From Candidatus Nanopelagicales bacterium (GTDB lineage: Bacteria; Actinomycetota; Actinomycetes; S36-B12), in contig JAGYKV010000017.1 in NCBI GenBank assembly GCA_018401415.1, positions 1 through 64,000 of the forward strand: a DNA stretch of 64,000 nt, written 5' to 3'. Position 1 is the stretch's first letter, and each line of letters starts with the position of its first letter. Positions 35,101 through 48,727 of this stretch are shown here, piece after piece. A model generated the notes under the pieces. The model searched no databases. It saw only the letters and a program-made list of their open reading frames with translations, and was not told the DNA's origin. The position numbers were made by a program, and so were the translations under genes.

Positions 35101-38100
35101 GCTCGCGGTGACAGGCACCTATGTTGGGGCACTTAGTTCAACTCAGGCGACCACAAATTCCCAAGGTCTGGCATCCGTGAATTCGTGGACCCTCAGCGTG
35201 AGCGCAGGAATCAACCTTGTCGGGATATCGGTAACAGGTTCGGCACTACTTACTAGTTTCACGGCGGTCGGAACTCCTGACATCGCAGACGCTGTCGGGG
35301 TTGCTTCAAATCAATTCTCGTCGGCCACATTAGGCACCGCCGTGCAGGTTCCGTTAACAGTGACTGTTAGTGACCAATACGGAAACTTGGTCTCAGGCGC
35401 GACGGTGACTTTTGTAGTGGCGAGCGGTAATGGAACCTTGTCTGTGACCTCGGCGAATTCGGATTCCGGTGGCATTGCAACATTGCCGCCTGGTTCATGG
35501 ACATTGAGCACAACTGTGGGCACCAATAACAACACGCTGCAGGCGTATCTGTCGGGCACTTCGACCTTCGTCACATTCACAGCGTCCTCGTCGCCCGATA
35601 TTGCAAATCGAATCGAGCCTGTTGGTAATACGAACCGTGGTTCTGCGACGGTGGGAACCAGCGTGGGTGCACTGTCCGTCACTGTCTTTGACCAGTACAA
35701 CAACACGATTTCTGGGGCCACCGTGACGGTTGTGGTCACCGGTGGTGGTGGCATTGTCACTTCGACATTTGCAGTGGCAAATGCCGATGGACTCGCGACT
35801 TTTGCAGGTTGGACCCTTGGCGCGACTGTGGGCACCAACACGGCTGTTGTTTACTTGGCGGGCACAAATACCGCTGTGACGTTTACTGCGGCAGGTACCA
35901 TTGACGTTCCGGCACTGATTGTCATCGCGTCCGGTAGTGGTCAAAACGCTACTGTCACGAGCACGGTAGCGAATCCAATTACGGTTTTGGTGACCGACAG
36001 ATTCCTTAACCGAGTGAATGCGGCCAGCGTGACGTATGCGGTCTCCGGTGGCCTCGGCTCAGTGAGTGGTTCTGGAACATTGACAACCGCTGTTGACGGC
36101 ACGGCAACACTTGCAGGTGGAAGCTGGCAACTAGGCGAAATTGCAGGTACTAACTCTTTAGCCTTCTATATTGCCAATACCTCCACCTCCGACACGGCAA
36201 CAGCAGTGGGAATTGCAGCGTCCGTTTCGCTGGCGAACAGTCTGTTGACCGCGGCACCCACGAGCATTGTGGCAAACGACACCAGCACATCTGTGATCTC
36301 CCTGCAATTGCGTGATACCTACGGAAACAACTCCACGTCTGCAGTGAATACAGCTCTCATAAATATTTCCTTTGATCCGATCGCTGGATGGGAGGATTCC
36401 AGTGTCTGGACGCTCGTTTCTCCAGGTTTGTACCAACGTGTATTGCAGTCCACAACGCAAACCGGCTTGGTGACTCTTGGGGGAACGGTGTCGGGAGTGG
36501 CCATCAATGACACGGCTACGGTTGCGCTCACGGTTGGGCCTCCCAGTCGAATAGTTGTGGCAGGTGGCGAGAATCAGACCACGACGGTGGCAACGGCTGT
36601 TCCCAGTAGTCTGTTGGTCAACGTGTTTGACGCTCAAGATCGACTACTCGATGGCGTCACGGTGACCTACGCGGTCACCGGCGGCGGCGGTTCGATTGCT
36701 GGTAGTTCAACTCAAACGGTAAACGGTACTGCAACCTTGGGTGCGTGGACTTTGGGTCAAACAGCGGGGATAAACAACGTGGTAGCGACTGTGAGTGGGA
36801 CATCGTTGCAGCAAACGTTCACGGCCACTGGGACCGTCGATGTACCCGCATTGTTAAACGTGGTAAGTGGTGGAAGTCAAACAGGGGTTGTGAACAACCT
36901 CGTACCTGCGGCACTGGTAGTTAATGTGACTGACCAGTACGGCAACGATCTGAACGGGGTTTCCATCACCTATGCCGTGGTGGGTCAGGGATCCATTGTG
37001 GGATCGACCTGTTAACAGTGTCGAATGGAACCGCAACTTTGGGTGCATGGACCCTGGGTGCAGTTCCCGGAACAAATACGGTGGTCGCCTACATCAGTGG
37101 AACGGCCACGGATGCCACCTTTACCGCGACCGGACAACTGCCTCTGCTCACCATTGGATCAGGTCAGGGTCAAACCGCAGTTGTAAACACAAATCTGAGT
37201 AACCCCTTGACCGTTCAGATCACCGATCAAAATGGTATTCCGGTCAACGGGCAGTCCATAACGTACGCGGTGATCGGTGATGGAGGTTCCATAGCTGGTT
37301 CATCAATCACGAGTGTTAATGGAACTGCAACTTTGGGTGCATGGACACTTGGAACTACTGCAGGGACCAACACCGTAGTTGTCTACGTTGGCGGTACCTC
37401 TGTCAGTGCCAGTTTCACGGCAACAGGTGTGCCAGGCGCTCCGCTGATTCAGGTTGCCACTGGGCAAGATCAAACCTCGACCGTGAACACGATCCCGACA
37501 GTACCGCTGTCTGTCACGATTGTTGACTCCTTGGGCAACCTCATCAGTGGTCAGACGGTGACATTCGCGGTCACAGGCGGGGAGGCTCAGTTGTGGGCAC
37601 CACGGCCGCCAGCGTGGATGGGATCGCATCCATTGGGGTTTGGACCCTGGGTGTGACGGCTGGTACAAACACGGTTGATGTGTATATAAGTGGCACCGCA
37701 TCGCGCGTGATCTTCACCGCGACCGGCGTGCACGACATTCCAGCGGACCTGAATATGGCCGCTGGAAATGGTCAGGTGCAGGTGGTCAATACACAACTGA
37801 CCGGTCCATTGAGCGTAACCGTGACGGATCAATTCGGAAACGCTGTTTCTAATGCGACGGTGACGTTCGGAGTAACAGGTGGTGGGGGCTCGCTCTCCGC
37901 GACATCGGCAGATTCTGATTCTTCAGGCGTTGCCACATTGCCAACGTTGAGTTGGACTTTGGGAACAACGGCGGGGACCAACACTGCTATTGCGTACCTC
38001 AATGGAACGACGGCGGCAGTGACATTCACAGCATCTGGTATTGCCGATGTCGCGTTCCCGGCAAATAGCTTGATCACGGCGAATCCCACAGCCAACTCGG

Positions 38101-40202
38101 CGAATGGCACCGCAACATCTGTGATTTCACTGCAGTTACGAGACGTGTACGGGAACAACGTCACGACCAGCGAGTCAATAACAGATGTAGATTTCAATTC
38201 GACCAGAGGCTTCTTGGTGCCCGATGCCGTGTATGTGAACAATGGCGTATATCAGCAGGTACTTCGAGCTGAAGAAGGCTCAACCCAATCGGTCACAGCA
38301 ATTGTAAGTGCGCAAGTGAATTCGATACAGGTTGTCAGCACTGCGAGTGTGGCATTCGTTACACCGGTTCTGACACTTGGAAACTCGAGTCTGACCGCCA
38401 ATCCAAGCGTTATCACAGCTGATGGCACCAGCACCTCGGTGATTTCGGTGCAATTGCGTGATCAGTTCGGCAATAACCTCAATTCCCTGATACCTGCGCC
38501 GTCTGTAGCTCTTTCGGCTAATGAGGGCAGCCTCTTGGGCAGCATGCAAAATATGGGCAATGGCCGGTATCAACAAATTTTGGAAGCCTCGTTGCTAACG
38601 GTGACTTCGGTGATCTCGGCCAATGTTGATGGTTCAACATTGGGCGTAACCGCGGAAGTTTACTTTGCGCCGGGTCCGGCCACGATTATCTCGATCATCG
38701 ATGGAAATGGACAGTCGGCAACCGTTGGCACCGCGGTAACTCAGCCTTTGACCGTGACAGTGTCAGATTCCTACGGCCATTTACTTGATGGAGCAACAGT
38801 GACGTTCGCGGTGGTGAATGGTGTTGGGCAAACCACGTTCACGTCAGTTCAGACAGTGAACGGCACTGCCACCTTGGGCACCTGGACATTGGGCACCGTT
38901 TCTGGCATCAACTCACTTCAGGTGTTCATCGCTGATACGTCAACGGGAGTGACCTTCACGGCTGCGGCTCTCCCGGGCGCCCCGTCGATCATCGCGATCA
39001 CGGATGGCGACAACCAGAGTGCTCAAGTCTCAACCACCTTGTCGAACCCACTGACGGTCACCGTGTCGGATCAATACGGAAACCTTCTTACCGGTGTCAC
39101 CGTGACATTTGCCGTGACTCTAGGCGGAGGCTCGCTGAGCTCCCTGTCGGCAACTTCCGTTGACGGCACGGCAACGGTGAGCTCTTGGCAGCTGGGTTCG
39201 GTCGTGGGCACCCAGAGGGTTCAGGCGTTCATCTCGGGAACAGCTGACAGTGTGACTTTCGTGGCGACAGGTAGAGCAATACCGACACCGCCGGCTCCAC
39301 CTGCTCCGGCACCCGAACCGGCACCAGCACCTGTGATCACGCCCACGCCGCCGCCAGCACCGGTACCAACTTTGGACTGGAATCCGGTAGGGGCGACCGT
39401 TACTCCCGCAGGATCGATTATCCAAATTGGTGGGGTAACCGAGGCCGCCACGGTGGCTCCGAACGCGAGTAGGGATGGTCTGCTTGTCCGGGGCACCCAA
39501 TGGGGAGTCAACGCTCAGGGAATTGAGTTCGGTGGCGGTACCGCAGGTCTGCTTGGTGACAGGATCCTGGTCGTCCAGGCCGGCCAGCAGGTACTGGTCA
39601 GTGGATTCGGTTATCAGCCGAACACCGTGGTCAAGGTCTTCGGATACGGCCCGGTGACACTGCTTGGTGAGATCACGGTCAATGCTCAGGGTTCATTTGA
39701 AGCCTCCCTACTAGTTCCCCTTGCCATGCAGGTGGGTAGTGGAGCCCTTCAGGTCAATGGGTTCGCGCCGAATGGTCTGGTGCGATCAACGTCCATTGGC
39801 ATGGAGATCCGCAAGCCAGCCATGGAAGACGGCACGCGGGTGATTACCAGGGTGTTCTTCGCGAGCAAGTCCTCCGAATTGACAGCCAAAGACCAGCAAG
39901 ACTTGGCTGACTTCCTGGCACAGGTTCCCAGGGGAGCTGTTGTCAGCACGTTGTTCATGGGATTTGCAGGGCCTAATGCCAAGGACGATGCAAAGGCAAC
40001 CGGCATCTCACGTAATCGCGCGAACAATACTGCCGATTACATGCGATCCATTGGCCTCCGAGGTGACATTTACACCAGTGGCGAAGGCCGGTCCAAAACA
40101 AATGGCATTAATGGTCGCAAGGTGATCGTTAAGCTCAACTACAAGGTTGTGCGTTCGGTCGACTTCGGGGTGGGTGAACTCAAGCAAATGATGCTTGGGT
40201 GA
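32149..40202 (+). CDS. Second giant secreted Ig-repeat protein with C-terminal OmpA-like domain (about 2,680 aa, three frameshifts)
   Basis: ATG 32149 has GGAGG at 32138-32142. The N-terminus (MYREWDEADTSLADVLRRAG, HGKKLIGL, hydrophobic core, ALAS) is a close paralogue of the first giant protein. Then come six TSTEA-type pentapeptides, the same Ig-like domain (TLSYQWES), type A modules throughout, at least three type B modules (near 36235, 38060 and 38380), a Pro-rich linker near 39285-39370, the GFGYQPNTVVKVF beta module and an OmpA-like domain (VFFASKSSEL, SRNRANNTADY, NGRKVIVKL). It starts 101 bases after the first giant gene and may share its transcript; a terminator follows at 40228. Frames break near 34660, 37010 and 37585, the last a G run one base short. 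Probably a shorter surface stalk with the same anchoring mode. No sortase signal seen. Confidence 0.8.
32401..32490 (+). repeat. 15-bp tandem repeat, 6 copies, coding TSTEA
   Basis: Six in-frame units related to ACTTCTACCGAGGCA directly after the signal peptide of the second giant protein. Same unit length and same position as the repeat in the first giant protein, but a different sequence, so the two arrays probably expanded independently. Confidence 0.9.
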
Positions 40203-40227
40203 CTCTAAAGCTAGTGCGTGGGAGTGA

Positions 40228-40256
40228 GGGATGGGTCAATACCCGTCCCTTATTTC
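40228..40256 (+). terminator. Intrinsic terminator after the second giant gene
   Basis: Nine-base-pair stem GGGATGGGT / ACCCGTCCC (one T-G wobble) with loop CAAT at 40228-40249, followed by TTATTT. It begins 26 bases after the stop codon at 40202 and separates the giant genes from the protease gene. Confidence 0.75.
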
Positions 40257-40363
40257 CATTTTGGGGTCGGTGAACTCTCTGGACCGGCTGTGTGTTCTCA
40301 TGGAGTAAGGATTTTGGTGTCAAGGGGTTTCACACTCCAGTATTAGGTGTCGGGAGGTAGTGG

Positions 40364-43112
<2,749 letters not shown>

Positions 43113-43161
43113 AAGGCCAGATTCCGGTGCGGTCGTTCAGGGGTTGGTCGGTTTCGATTGA

Positions 43162-44040
43162 TTAGACACCCAAGGGATGCCACACGGTTTTTATCTCCGT
43201 GAACGCGCGGATCCGGGAAAGACTCGGTGTTGCATAAAAATCCGGGTGAGCGGGAGCGGTGCGCACTCGCTTGACCGTGCCGGCTGCATCTGATTCCAAT
43301 GCGGTGAGCAGTTCGTGGTCGGTGACCCCGGTCAGGTCGAGGGCGTTGACATCTGCGTGGGCGGCGAGGTGCGGCATGATTTCAGCTGGATCTCCGGTGA
43401 GAATATTGATATTGCCACCGATTACATCGCTGGTTGCCAGACACTCGCTGAAAGTGATGGCGGGAATCGGGTTGGAGTAACTGGCGATCACGATCACCGA
43501 GTTGCCGGTCATGACAATGGGTGCCACCACACTGACCAAGCCGAGCAGGCTGGGCGAATCCGGCGCAACGGCGGCAACGACACCGGTGGGTTCGGGAATG
43601 CTGAAGTTGAAGAAGGAGCCGGCCACCGGATTGGTGTTGCCGATCACCTGCGAGTACTTGTCCGCCCAGCCGGCGTACCACACCATGCGGTCAATGGCGG
43701 CCTCCACCTGACCGGTGGCTTTCCTGGTGCCGAGTCCCTCGGAATCCTTGATGTCCTGGGTGAACTGGTCTTTGCGGCCTTCCATGACCTCGGCAATGCG
43801 GTAGAGCACCTGGCCGCGGTTATAGGCGGTGGCCTTGGACCACGCGGTGAATGCACTGCGGGCGGCCAAGACGGCATCGCGGGCGTCCTTGCGGCTGGCC
43901 ATGGCCATATTGGCGAGGAACTCGCCGTTGGTGTTGGTGGCCTCGAAGGTGCGCCCGGACTCACTGCGGGGGAAAGTGCCGCCAATGAAGAGTTTGTGGG
44001 TCTTGCGGATATCGACCCGCTTGTTATCGCCGGTGATCAT
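43162..44040 (-). CDS. Truncated, non-catalytic aldehyde dehydrogenase-like protein
   Basis: 292 residues matching only the N-terminal, NAD-binding half of aldehyde dehydrogenases (for example the NILTGDPAEIMPHLAAH stretch, parallel to [10 protein letters not shown] in the neighbour). It stops before the LELGGK glutamate and before the catalytic cysteine region, so it cannot be an active dehydrogenase by the usual mechanism. The ending (FTEIKTVWHPLGV) looks like a natural C-terminus, not frameshift debris. Its ATG overlaps the stop of the full-length enzyme (ATGA), so the two are translationally coupled and probably form a complex. Such a short partner beside deoC and a full-length aldehyde dehydrogenase is, to my knowledge, seen in other actinobacteria. 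A scaffold, regulatory or NAD-binding role is inference. Confidence 0.75.
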   Translation of the reverse strand: MITGDNKRVDIRKTHKLFIGGTFPRSESGRTFEATNTNGEFLANMAMASRKDARDAVLAARSAFTAWSKATAYNRGQVLYRIAEVMEGRKDQFTQDIKDSEGLGTRKATGQVEAAIDRMVWYAGWADKYSQVIGNTNPVAGSFFNFSIPEPTGVVAAVAPDSPSLLGLVSVVAPIVMTGNSVIVIASYSNPIPAITFSECLATSDVIGGNINILTGDPAEIMPHLAAHADVNALDLTGVTDHELLTALESDAAGTVKRVRTAPAHPDFYATPSLSRIRAFTEIKTVWHPLGV

Positions 44041-45479
44041 GATGGATCCTCCACGTGTAGGTAGGCACCTAATCCTTGAACGCCGCCTTCGCGACCGAAG
44101 CCGGACTCCTTGTAACCACCGAATGGACTGGTGGGGTCGAATCTGTTGAAGGTATTCGCCCAGACAACCCCGGCACGCAATTTATTGGCCATCCAGAGGA
44201 TTCGACTGCCTTTATCTGTCCAGATACCGGCACTGAGGCCATAGGGCGTGTTATTGGCCTTCTCCACGGCTTCGTCGGGGGTGCGGAAGGTCAGCACACT
44301 GAGCACCGGGCCGAAAATCTCCTCGCGGGCAATCCGGTGGGCCTGGGTGACATTGGTGAAAATCGTGGGTGCGAACCAGAACCCCTTGTCCGGGATCGCG
44401 CAATCGGGACTCCAGCGCTCGGCACCTTCGTCCTCGCCACTTTTGGTGAGGTCAATAATCCGGTTGAGTTGATCGCGGCTATTGATGGCGCCAATATCGG
44501 TGTTCTTGTCCAGCGGGTCACCAAGGCGCAGGGTTTGTAGTCGGCGTTTGAGGGAATCAATTACTTGTTCGGCAACATTCTCCTGCACCAAGAGTCTGCT
44601 GCCCGCGCAGCAGACATGTCCTTGATTGAAGTAGATGCCGTTGACAATGCCTTCGATCGCTTGGTCAATGGGGGCGTCATCGAAAACAATATTCGCGGCT
44701 TTGCCACCCAACTCGAGGGTTAAGCGTTTATCGGTGCCGGCGATTTGTCGTTGAATTGCTTGACCCACCGCGGTGCTGCCGGTGAAGGCCACCTTGTTGA
44801 CATCGGGGTGTTCCACCAGCATGCGACCGGTCTCACCCGCACCGGTGAGGATGTTGACCACACCGGGAGGCAGGTCAGCCTGCTGACACACCTCCGCGAA
44901 AAGCAGAGCCGTGAGTGGTGTTGTTTCAGCCGGTTTGAGCACCACCGTGTTGCCCGTTGCAAGCGCAGGTGCGATCTTCCAGGCAAGCATGAGCAGGGGG
45001 AAATTCCACGGAATGATTTGCGCGGCAACACCGAGTGCTTTCGGGTTGGTGCCGTATCCGGCGAATTCGAGCTTGTCGGCCCAGCCGGCATGATAGAAAA
45101 AGTGAGCAGCAGCAAGGGGAATATCGACATCGCGGGATTCCTTGATCGGCTTGCCGTTGTCCATGCTTTCCAGCACGGCAAACTCACGAGCCCGTTCCTG
45201 CATGATCCGGGCAATGCGGAACAGGTACTTACCGCGATCGGAGCCAGACATTTTTGACCACGTTTTTTCATAAGCTTTGCGAGCGGCCGCAACGGCAGCG
45301 TTGACATCGGCTTGGTCCGCTTGCGCGATCTCAGCGAGGACTTCTTCGGTGGCGGGGTTGATGGTCTTAAAAGCGGTGCCGTGACCCGCGGTGAATTGAC
45401 CGTTAATGAACAGGTCGTAGCTACTCTTGATGTTCACAATCGAGGTGGACTCGGGTGCCGGTGCGTAATCGAAAGTCAT
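44037..45479 (-). CDS. NAD(P)-dependent aldehyde dehydrogenase
   Basis: 480 residues, normal family length. I use ATG 45479, because the upstream extension (to 45596) is out of character and overlaps the 3' end of deoC. Catalytic Cys lies in GHVCCAG, the general-base Glu in LELGGK, and the NAD-binding part has PWNFPLL and FTGSTAVGQ. Located 25 bases after deoC, it is well placed to oxidise the acetaldehyde released from deoxyribose-5-phosphate to acetate or a related product. It is coupled to the truncated homologue downstream. Substrate range cannot be read from sequence. Confidence 0.85.
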   Translation of the reverse strand: MTFDYAPAPESTSIVNIKSSYDLFINGQFTAGHGTAFKTINPATEEVLAEIAQADQADVNAAVAAARKAYEKTWSKMSGSDRGKYLFRIARIMQERAREFAVLESMDNGKPIKESRDVDIPLAAAHFFYHAGWADKLEFAGYGTNPKALGVAAQIIPWNFPLLMLAWKIAPALATGNTVVLKPAETTPLTALLFAEVCQQADLPPGVVNILTGAGETGRMLVEHPDVNKVAFTGSTAVGQAIQRQIAGTDKRLTLELGGKAANIVFDDAPIDQAIEGIVNGIYFNQGHVCCAGSRLLVQENVAEQVIDSLKRRLQTLRLGDPLDKNTDIGAINSRDQLNRIIDLTKSGEDEGAERWSPDCAIPDKGFWFAPTIFTNVTQAHRIAREEIFGPVLSVLTFRTPDEAVEKANNTPYGLSAGIWTDKGSRILWMANKLRAGVVWANTFNRFDPTSPFGGYKESGFGREGGVQGLGAYLHVEDPS

Positions 45480-45504
45480 GTGGATTCTCTTTCGCTCTAA
45501 TCGT

Positions 45505-46425
45505 CTAATCGATGGTGACGTAGTCGGGGCCGGAGTAGTGGCCGGTGAGCATTTTCTGGCGCTGCAATAAAAGGTCGTTGAGAAGGGTGGAGGCACCGAA
45601 TCGGAAGTAGTCGGGGGTGAGCCACTCCTCGCCCACGGTTTCGTTGACCAACACCAGGTATTTGATCGCGTCCTTGCTGGTGCGAATGCCGCCGGCTGCT
45701 TTCACGCCGATCCGGATACCTGTTTGGCTGTAGTAGTCCCGCACAGCCTCGAGCATGACCAAGGTCACCGGAAGGGTTGCCGCAGGGGTGACTTTGCCGG
45801 TGCTGGTCTTGATGAAGTCAGCACCCGATCGCATGGCGAGGTAACTGGCCCGCTTGACGTTGTCGAGGGTTTTCAGCTCCCCGGTCTCCAGAATCACCTT
45901 GAGGTGGGCCGAGCCGCAGGCTTGTTTCACCGCTTCAATTTCCCGAGCAACCTTGGCGTAGTCACCGGACAGGAACGCCCCGCGGTCAATCACCATGTCG
46001 ATTTCGTCTGCTCCTGCTGCAACAGCTTCTTGGGTGTCCAGAAGTTTGACGTCAAGGCTGGCGCGACCACTGGGAAATGCGGTGGCGACCGCGGCCACGT
46101 GAATGCGATCACCGACAACACTGCGGGCGGTCTCCACCAGATCGCCGTACACGCACACCGCAGCAACACTGGGGGTGCTCAGATCCGTGGGATCAGGGTG
46201 CAGGGCTTTGCTGCACATGGCTTTGACTTTGCCGGGAGTGTCCGCACCCTCCAGGGTGGTGAGATCGACCATGGAGATCGCGGTGTCAATGGCCCACACC
46301 TTGGATTCCTTCTTAATGGAGCGAGTGCCAAGGGCGGCGGCCCGGGCCTCGGCGCCGACTTGATCAACACCCGGGAGGCCTTCGAGGTAGCCCCGAAGGT
46401 CGACGGTGGCAGGTGGTGAACTCAC
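45505..46425 (-). CDS. deoC: Deoxyribose-phosphate aldolase
   Basis: 306 residues. Cleaves 2-deoxyribose 5-phosphate into glyceraldehyde 3-phosphate and acetaldehyde. The Schiff-base lysine sits in FIKTSTGK, with the second active-site lysine region in GVKAAGGIRT. It has an N-terminal extension of about 40 residues compared with short bacterial DeoC, as in actinobacterial members. First gene of a minus-strand unit deoC - aldehyde dehydrogenase - truncated dehydrogenase; together with the phosphohexomutase and purine nucleoside phosphorylase to the right it forms a deoxynucleoside salvage and degradation module. Confidence 0.9.
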   Translation of the reverse strand: MSSPPATVDLRGYLEGLPGVDQVGAEARAAALGTRSIKKESKVWAIDTAISMVDLTTLEGADTPGKVKAMCSKALHPDPTDLSTPSVAAVCVYGDLVETARSVVGDRIHVAAVATAFPSGRASLDVKLLDTQEAVAAGADEIDMVIDRGAFLSGDYAKVAREIEAVKQACGSAHLKVILETGELKTLDNVKRASYLAMRSGADFIKTSTGKVTPAATLPVTLVMLEAVRDYYSQTGIRIGVKAAGGIRTSKDAIKYLVLVNETVGEEWLTPDYFRFGASTLLNDLLLQRQKMLTGHYSGPDYVTID

Positions 46426-46488
46426 GCGCCCACTCTAGACCCTGGGCAAGATTGCACTTGGGGGTTTATTGCGCTGGCAGGTGCTTGG

Positions 46489-46767
46489 TTAACGATAGAT
46501 GGAACTTCGATGACCAACGCGAAGAATGAGAACTAGGAATAGATCGTCTTCGAGTTGAGCAATGAGGCGGTAATTACCCACCCGGAATCTCCATAAACCT
46601 GCAAATGCATCGCCACTGAGTGGTTCGGCAATGGATCGGGGATCAGAACTGGGCTCTATTCTCTCGGTGATAAAGCGGAGAATTCGCTCGCGGTTTGGGC
46701 GGTCGAGTCGCTGGAAATCTCTGAGGGCCCGGCGTTCGAACTCAATCCGCCAAGTCATGTTCGGCAA
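46489..46767 (-). CDS. RelE/ParE-family toxin
   Basis: About 92 residues, basic, with the typical N-terminal strand (TWRIEFERRALRDFQRL) and C-terminal pair of strands (LWRFRVGNYRLIAQ, RVGHRSSIYR) of RelE-like mRNA interferases. Catalytic residues vary in this family; Arg and His near the end are candidates. The start overlaps the end of the antitoxin by about 26 bases; ATG 46758 is an alternative start. Expected to cleave ribosome-bound mRNA when the antitoxin is degraded. Confidence 0.8.
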   Translation of the reverse strand: MPNMTWRIEFERRALRDFQRLDRPNRERILRFITERIEPSSDPRSIAEPLSGDAFAGLWRFRVGNYRLIAQLEDDLFLVLILRVGHRSSIYR

Positions 46768-46972
46768 TGACCGTGGCTAAATCGACGGTATCCGTTAACC
46801 CACGTCGATAATCACTGAGTCTGGACTGAGCGAGGTAGGCGTCCTCGAGGTCATCGATGGTCTCGTTTAACGCCTCCAGGACGTAATAGGACTTCGTGCG
46901 ACCTGTCTGGTTCGCCAGTTCCTCTAGCCGGGCTGCCAGTTGATCAGGCAGTCGGACGGATAAAGCAGACAT
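46742..46972 (-). CDS. RelB/ribbon-helix-helix antitoxin
   Basis: 76 residues. N-terminal ribbon-helix-helix DNA-binding segment (SALSVRLPDQLAARLEEL) and an acidic C-terminus (VDLATVIAEHDLAD) expected to wrap the toxin. ATG 46972 follows a GGGAGAG. It overlaps the toxin gene, the usual antitoxin-first order. Likely autorepressor acting at the repeats just upstream. Confidence 0.8.
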   Translation of the reverse strand: MSALSVRLPDQLAARLEELANQTGRTKSYYVLEALNETIDDLEDAYLAQSRLSDYRRGLTDTVDLATVIAEHDLAD

Positions 46973-47007
46973 TGGCTCTCCCAGTGTTCATGAGGATTCC
47001 GATCGTA

Positions 47008-47024
47008 TCACATGAATCACATGT
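47008..47024 (-). promoter_or_regulatory. Candidate RelB operator/promoter
   Basis: Two direct copies of TCACATG separated by AA, together also forming the inverted repeat ACATG-AATCA-CATGT. They lie 35-52 bases upstream of the antitoxin start. On the minus strand TTGTGT, then 18 bases, then TACGAT could be the -35 and -10, which would place the repeats between the two boxes. Confidence 0.45.
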
Positions 47025-47034
47025 AACACAAGTA

Positions 47035-48725
47035 TTACAGATCAGAGCCGAGCCACTCGCGGGCATCGGCTGCCATGGCATTGATCTGGGTTCGGGCGGT
47101 TGCGCGGGCGGAGTCAAGGTCTGCGGGGCTGGCGACCGGCACCACACTCTGCAGGTAGACCTTGACCTTGGGTTCGGTGCCACTGGGGCGAACAATCACT
47201 CGGCCACCGCCCTCGAGGTGAAAGAGCAGACCATCGGTGGGTGGGAGATTTTCGCTGGGTTGCTGCAGATCAATGAACTCCGTCACGCGTTGCCCGGCAA
47301 TGTTGGTGGGGGGATTGGTGCGCAGAGCCTGCATGATGCTCGGAATCACACTGAGATCGCTCACCCGAATAGAAACTTGATCGGTGAGGTACACACCGAA
47401 TTCAATTGCGAGGTCATTAAGTGCACTCTGGAGTGTGTGACCTTGTTCCTTGAGATCACGTGCCATTTCCATCAGGAGTAGTCCGGCGGAAATACCGTCC
47501 TTGTCTTTGACGTAGTCCGGATCCACGCAGTAGCCGAGTGCTTCTTCGTAACCGAATACCAGGCCGGGAATAGGGCCAATCCACTTAAAGCCGGTGAGGG
47601 TGACCCGGTACTCGTAACCGCGAGCTTGCGCAATGGCCTTGAGTTGGGTGCTCGAAACAATGGACTGCGCAAACACCGCACCCGTGGTGGGAAGACCTTG
47701 GGCTGCACGCTTGTGGGCAATATGCATTGCAAGCAATGAACCGACTTCGTCGCCGTGGAGCATCCGCCATTCGGACTTGGTCTCTTATTTATTGGAATCG
47801 CGACCGCGCAACGATCCGCGTCAGGGTCATTGGCAATCACAATGTCAGCGTTATTGGCTTGGGCGGTTGCAATCGCCAGGTCAATGGCTCCGGGTTCTTC
47901 CGGGTTGGGAAATGCCACGGTGGGAAAAGTCGGGTCGGGGTGGAACTGCTCGACCACCGGAATGGGCGGGGCGAAGCCGGCTTGGGTGGCGGTGGTCGTG
48001 AAAATCTCCCCACCGACACCGTGCATGGCGGTATACACCACGGTGAGGTCAGTGTTCTTGGGTGTGACAAGGCTGGCGGTGCGATCCTGATAGGCGGTGA
48101 TCACCGATTGTGGAATCTGTTCCCAGTTGCTGCCGTGCGGGAGGTCAGCGACCTTGCCGCGCAGGGTCACCTGCTCAATGCAGGCACTGATGTCGGTGTC
48201 CGCGGGCGGAATGATTTGGGAACCGGAGGCGAGATACACCTTGTAGCCGTTGTCCTGGGGTGGGTTGTGACTGGCGGTCACCATGACACCGGCACTGGCA
48301 TGCAGGTGACGAATCGCAAACGCGAGTATGGGTGTGGGAACAGGGTGATCGAATATTTTGGCCGTGATCCCGTAACCGCTGAAAATCTGTGCACTGACGG
48401 TGGCGAATAACTCGGAGTTGTGACGGGCATCGAACCCAATAACCACACTGAGATCTGCATTGGGTGATTCTTTGAATCAAATATTCCGCGAGACCAGCGG
48501 CGGCGCGAGCCACCACCACAACATTCATGCGATTGGGACCGGGACCGATTTTGCCGCGAAGGCCGGCGGTGCCGAACTGCAGTGAGCCGCTGAAGGAGTC
48601 GTGTAATTCCTGCAGGGCATCCGGGTCGGCTTTGCCCGCCTGCTCAATCAGAACGCGCAACTGATGTTGGGTTTCCTCGTGCGGGTCATCGGCCAACCAG
48701 TTTTTGCGGTACTGATGATGTTCAT
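47035..48725 (-). CDS. Phosphoglucomutase/phosphomannomutase, three frameshifts
   Basis: About 560 residues after reconstruction, the size of actinobacterial alpha-D-phosphohexomutases (PgcA/ManB type). The phosphoserine loop TASHNPP, the metal-binding DPDADR, the sugar-specificity GYEEALGY and the phosphate-binding RPSGTEPKVKVY are all present but in different frames. The frame breaks near 48700 (an A run one short, just after ATG 48725), near 48470 (an extra C in CCC) and near 47765. The ATG lies two bases after the purine nucleoside phosphorylase stop. In a deoxynucleoside operon a phosphopentomutase activity would also make sense; the sequence alone does not separate the two. An enzyme broken three times at homopolymers is more likely misread than dead. 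Confidence 0.8.
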
Positions 48726-48727
48726 GA

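Noticed and set aside
43315..44064. 249-codon plus-strand frame opposite the truncated aldehyde dehydrogenase
   Set aside because: Gly/His-rich shadow frame; the minus strand has clear homology and coupling to its neighbour.
45724..46419. 231-codon plus-strand frame opposite deoC
   Set aside because: Shadow of a clear DeoC with active-site lysine.
47727..48410. 227-codon plus-strand frame opposite the phosphohexomutase
   Set aside because: Minus strand contains DPDADR and TASHNPP; the plus frame is a compositional shadow.
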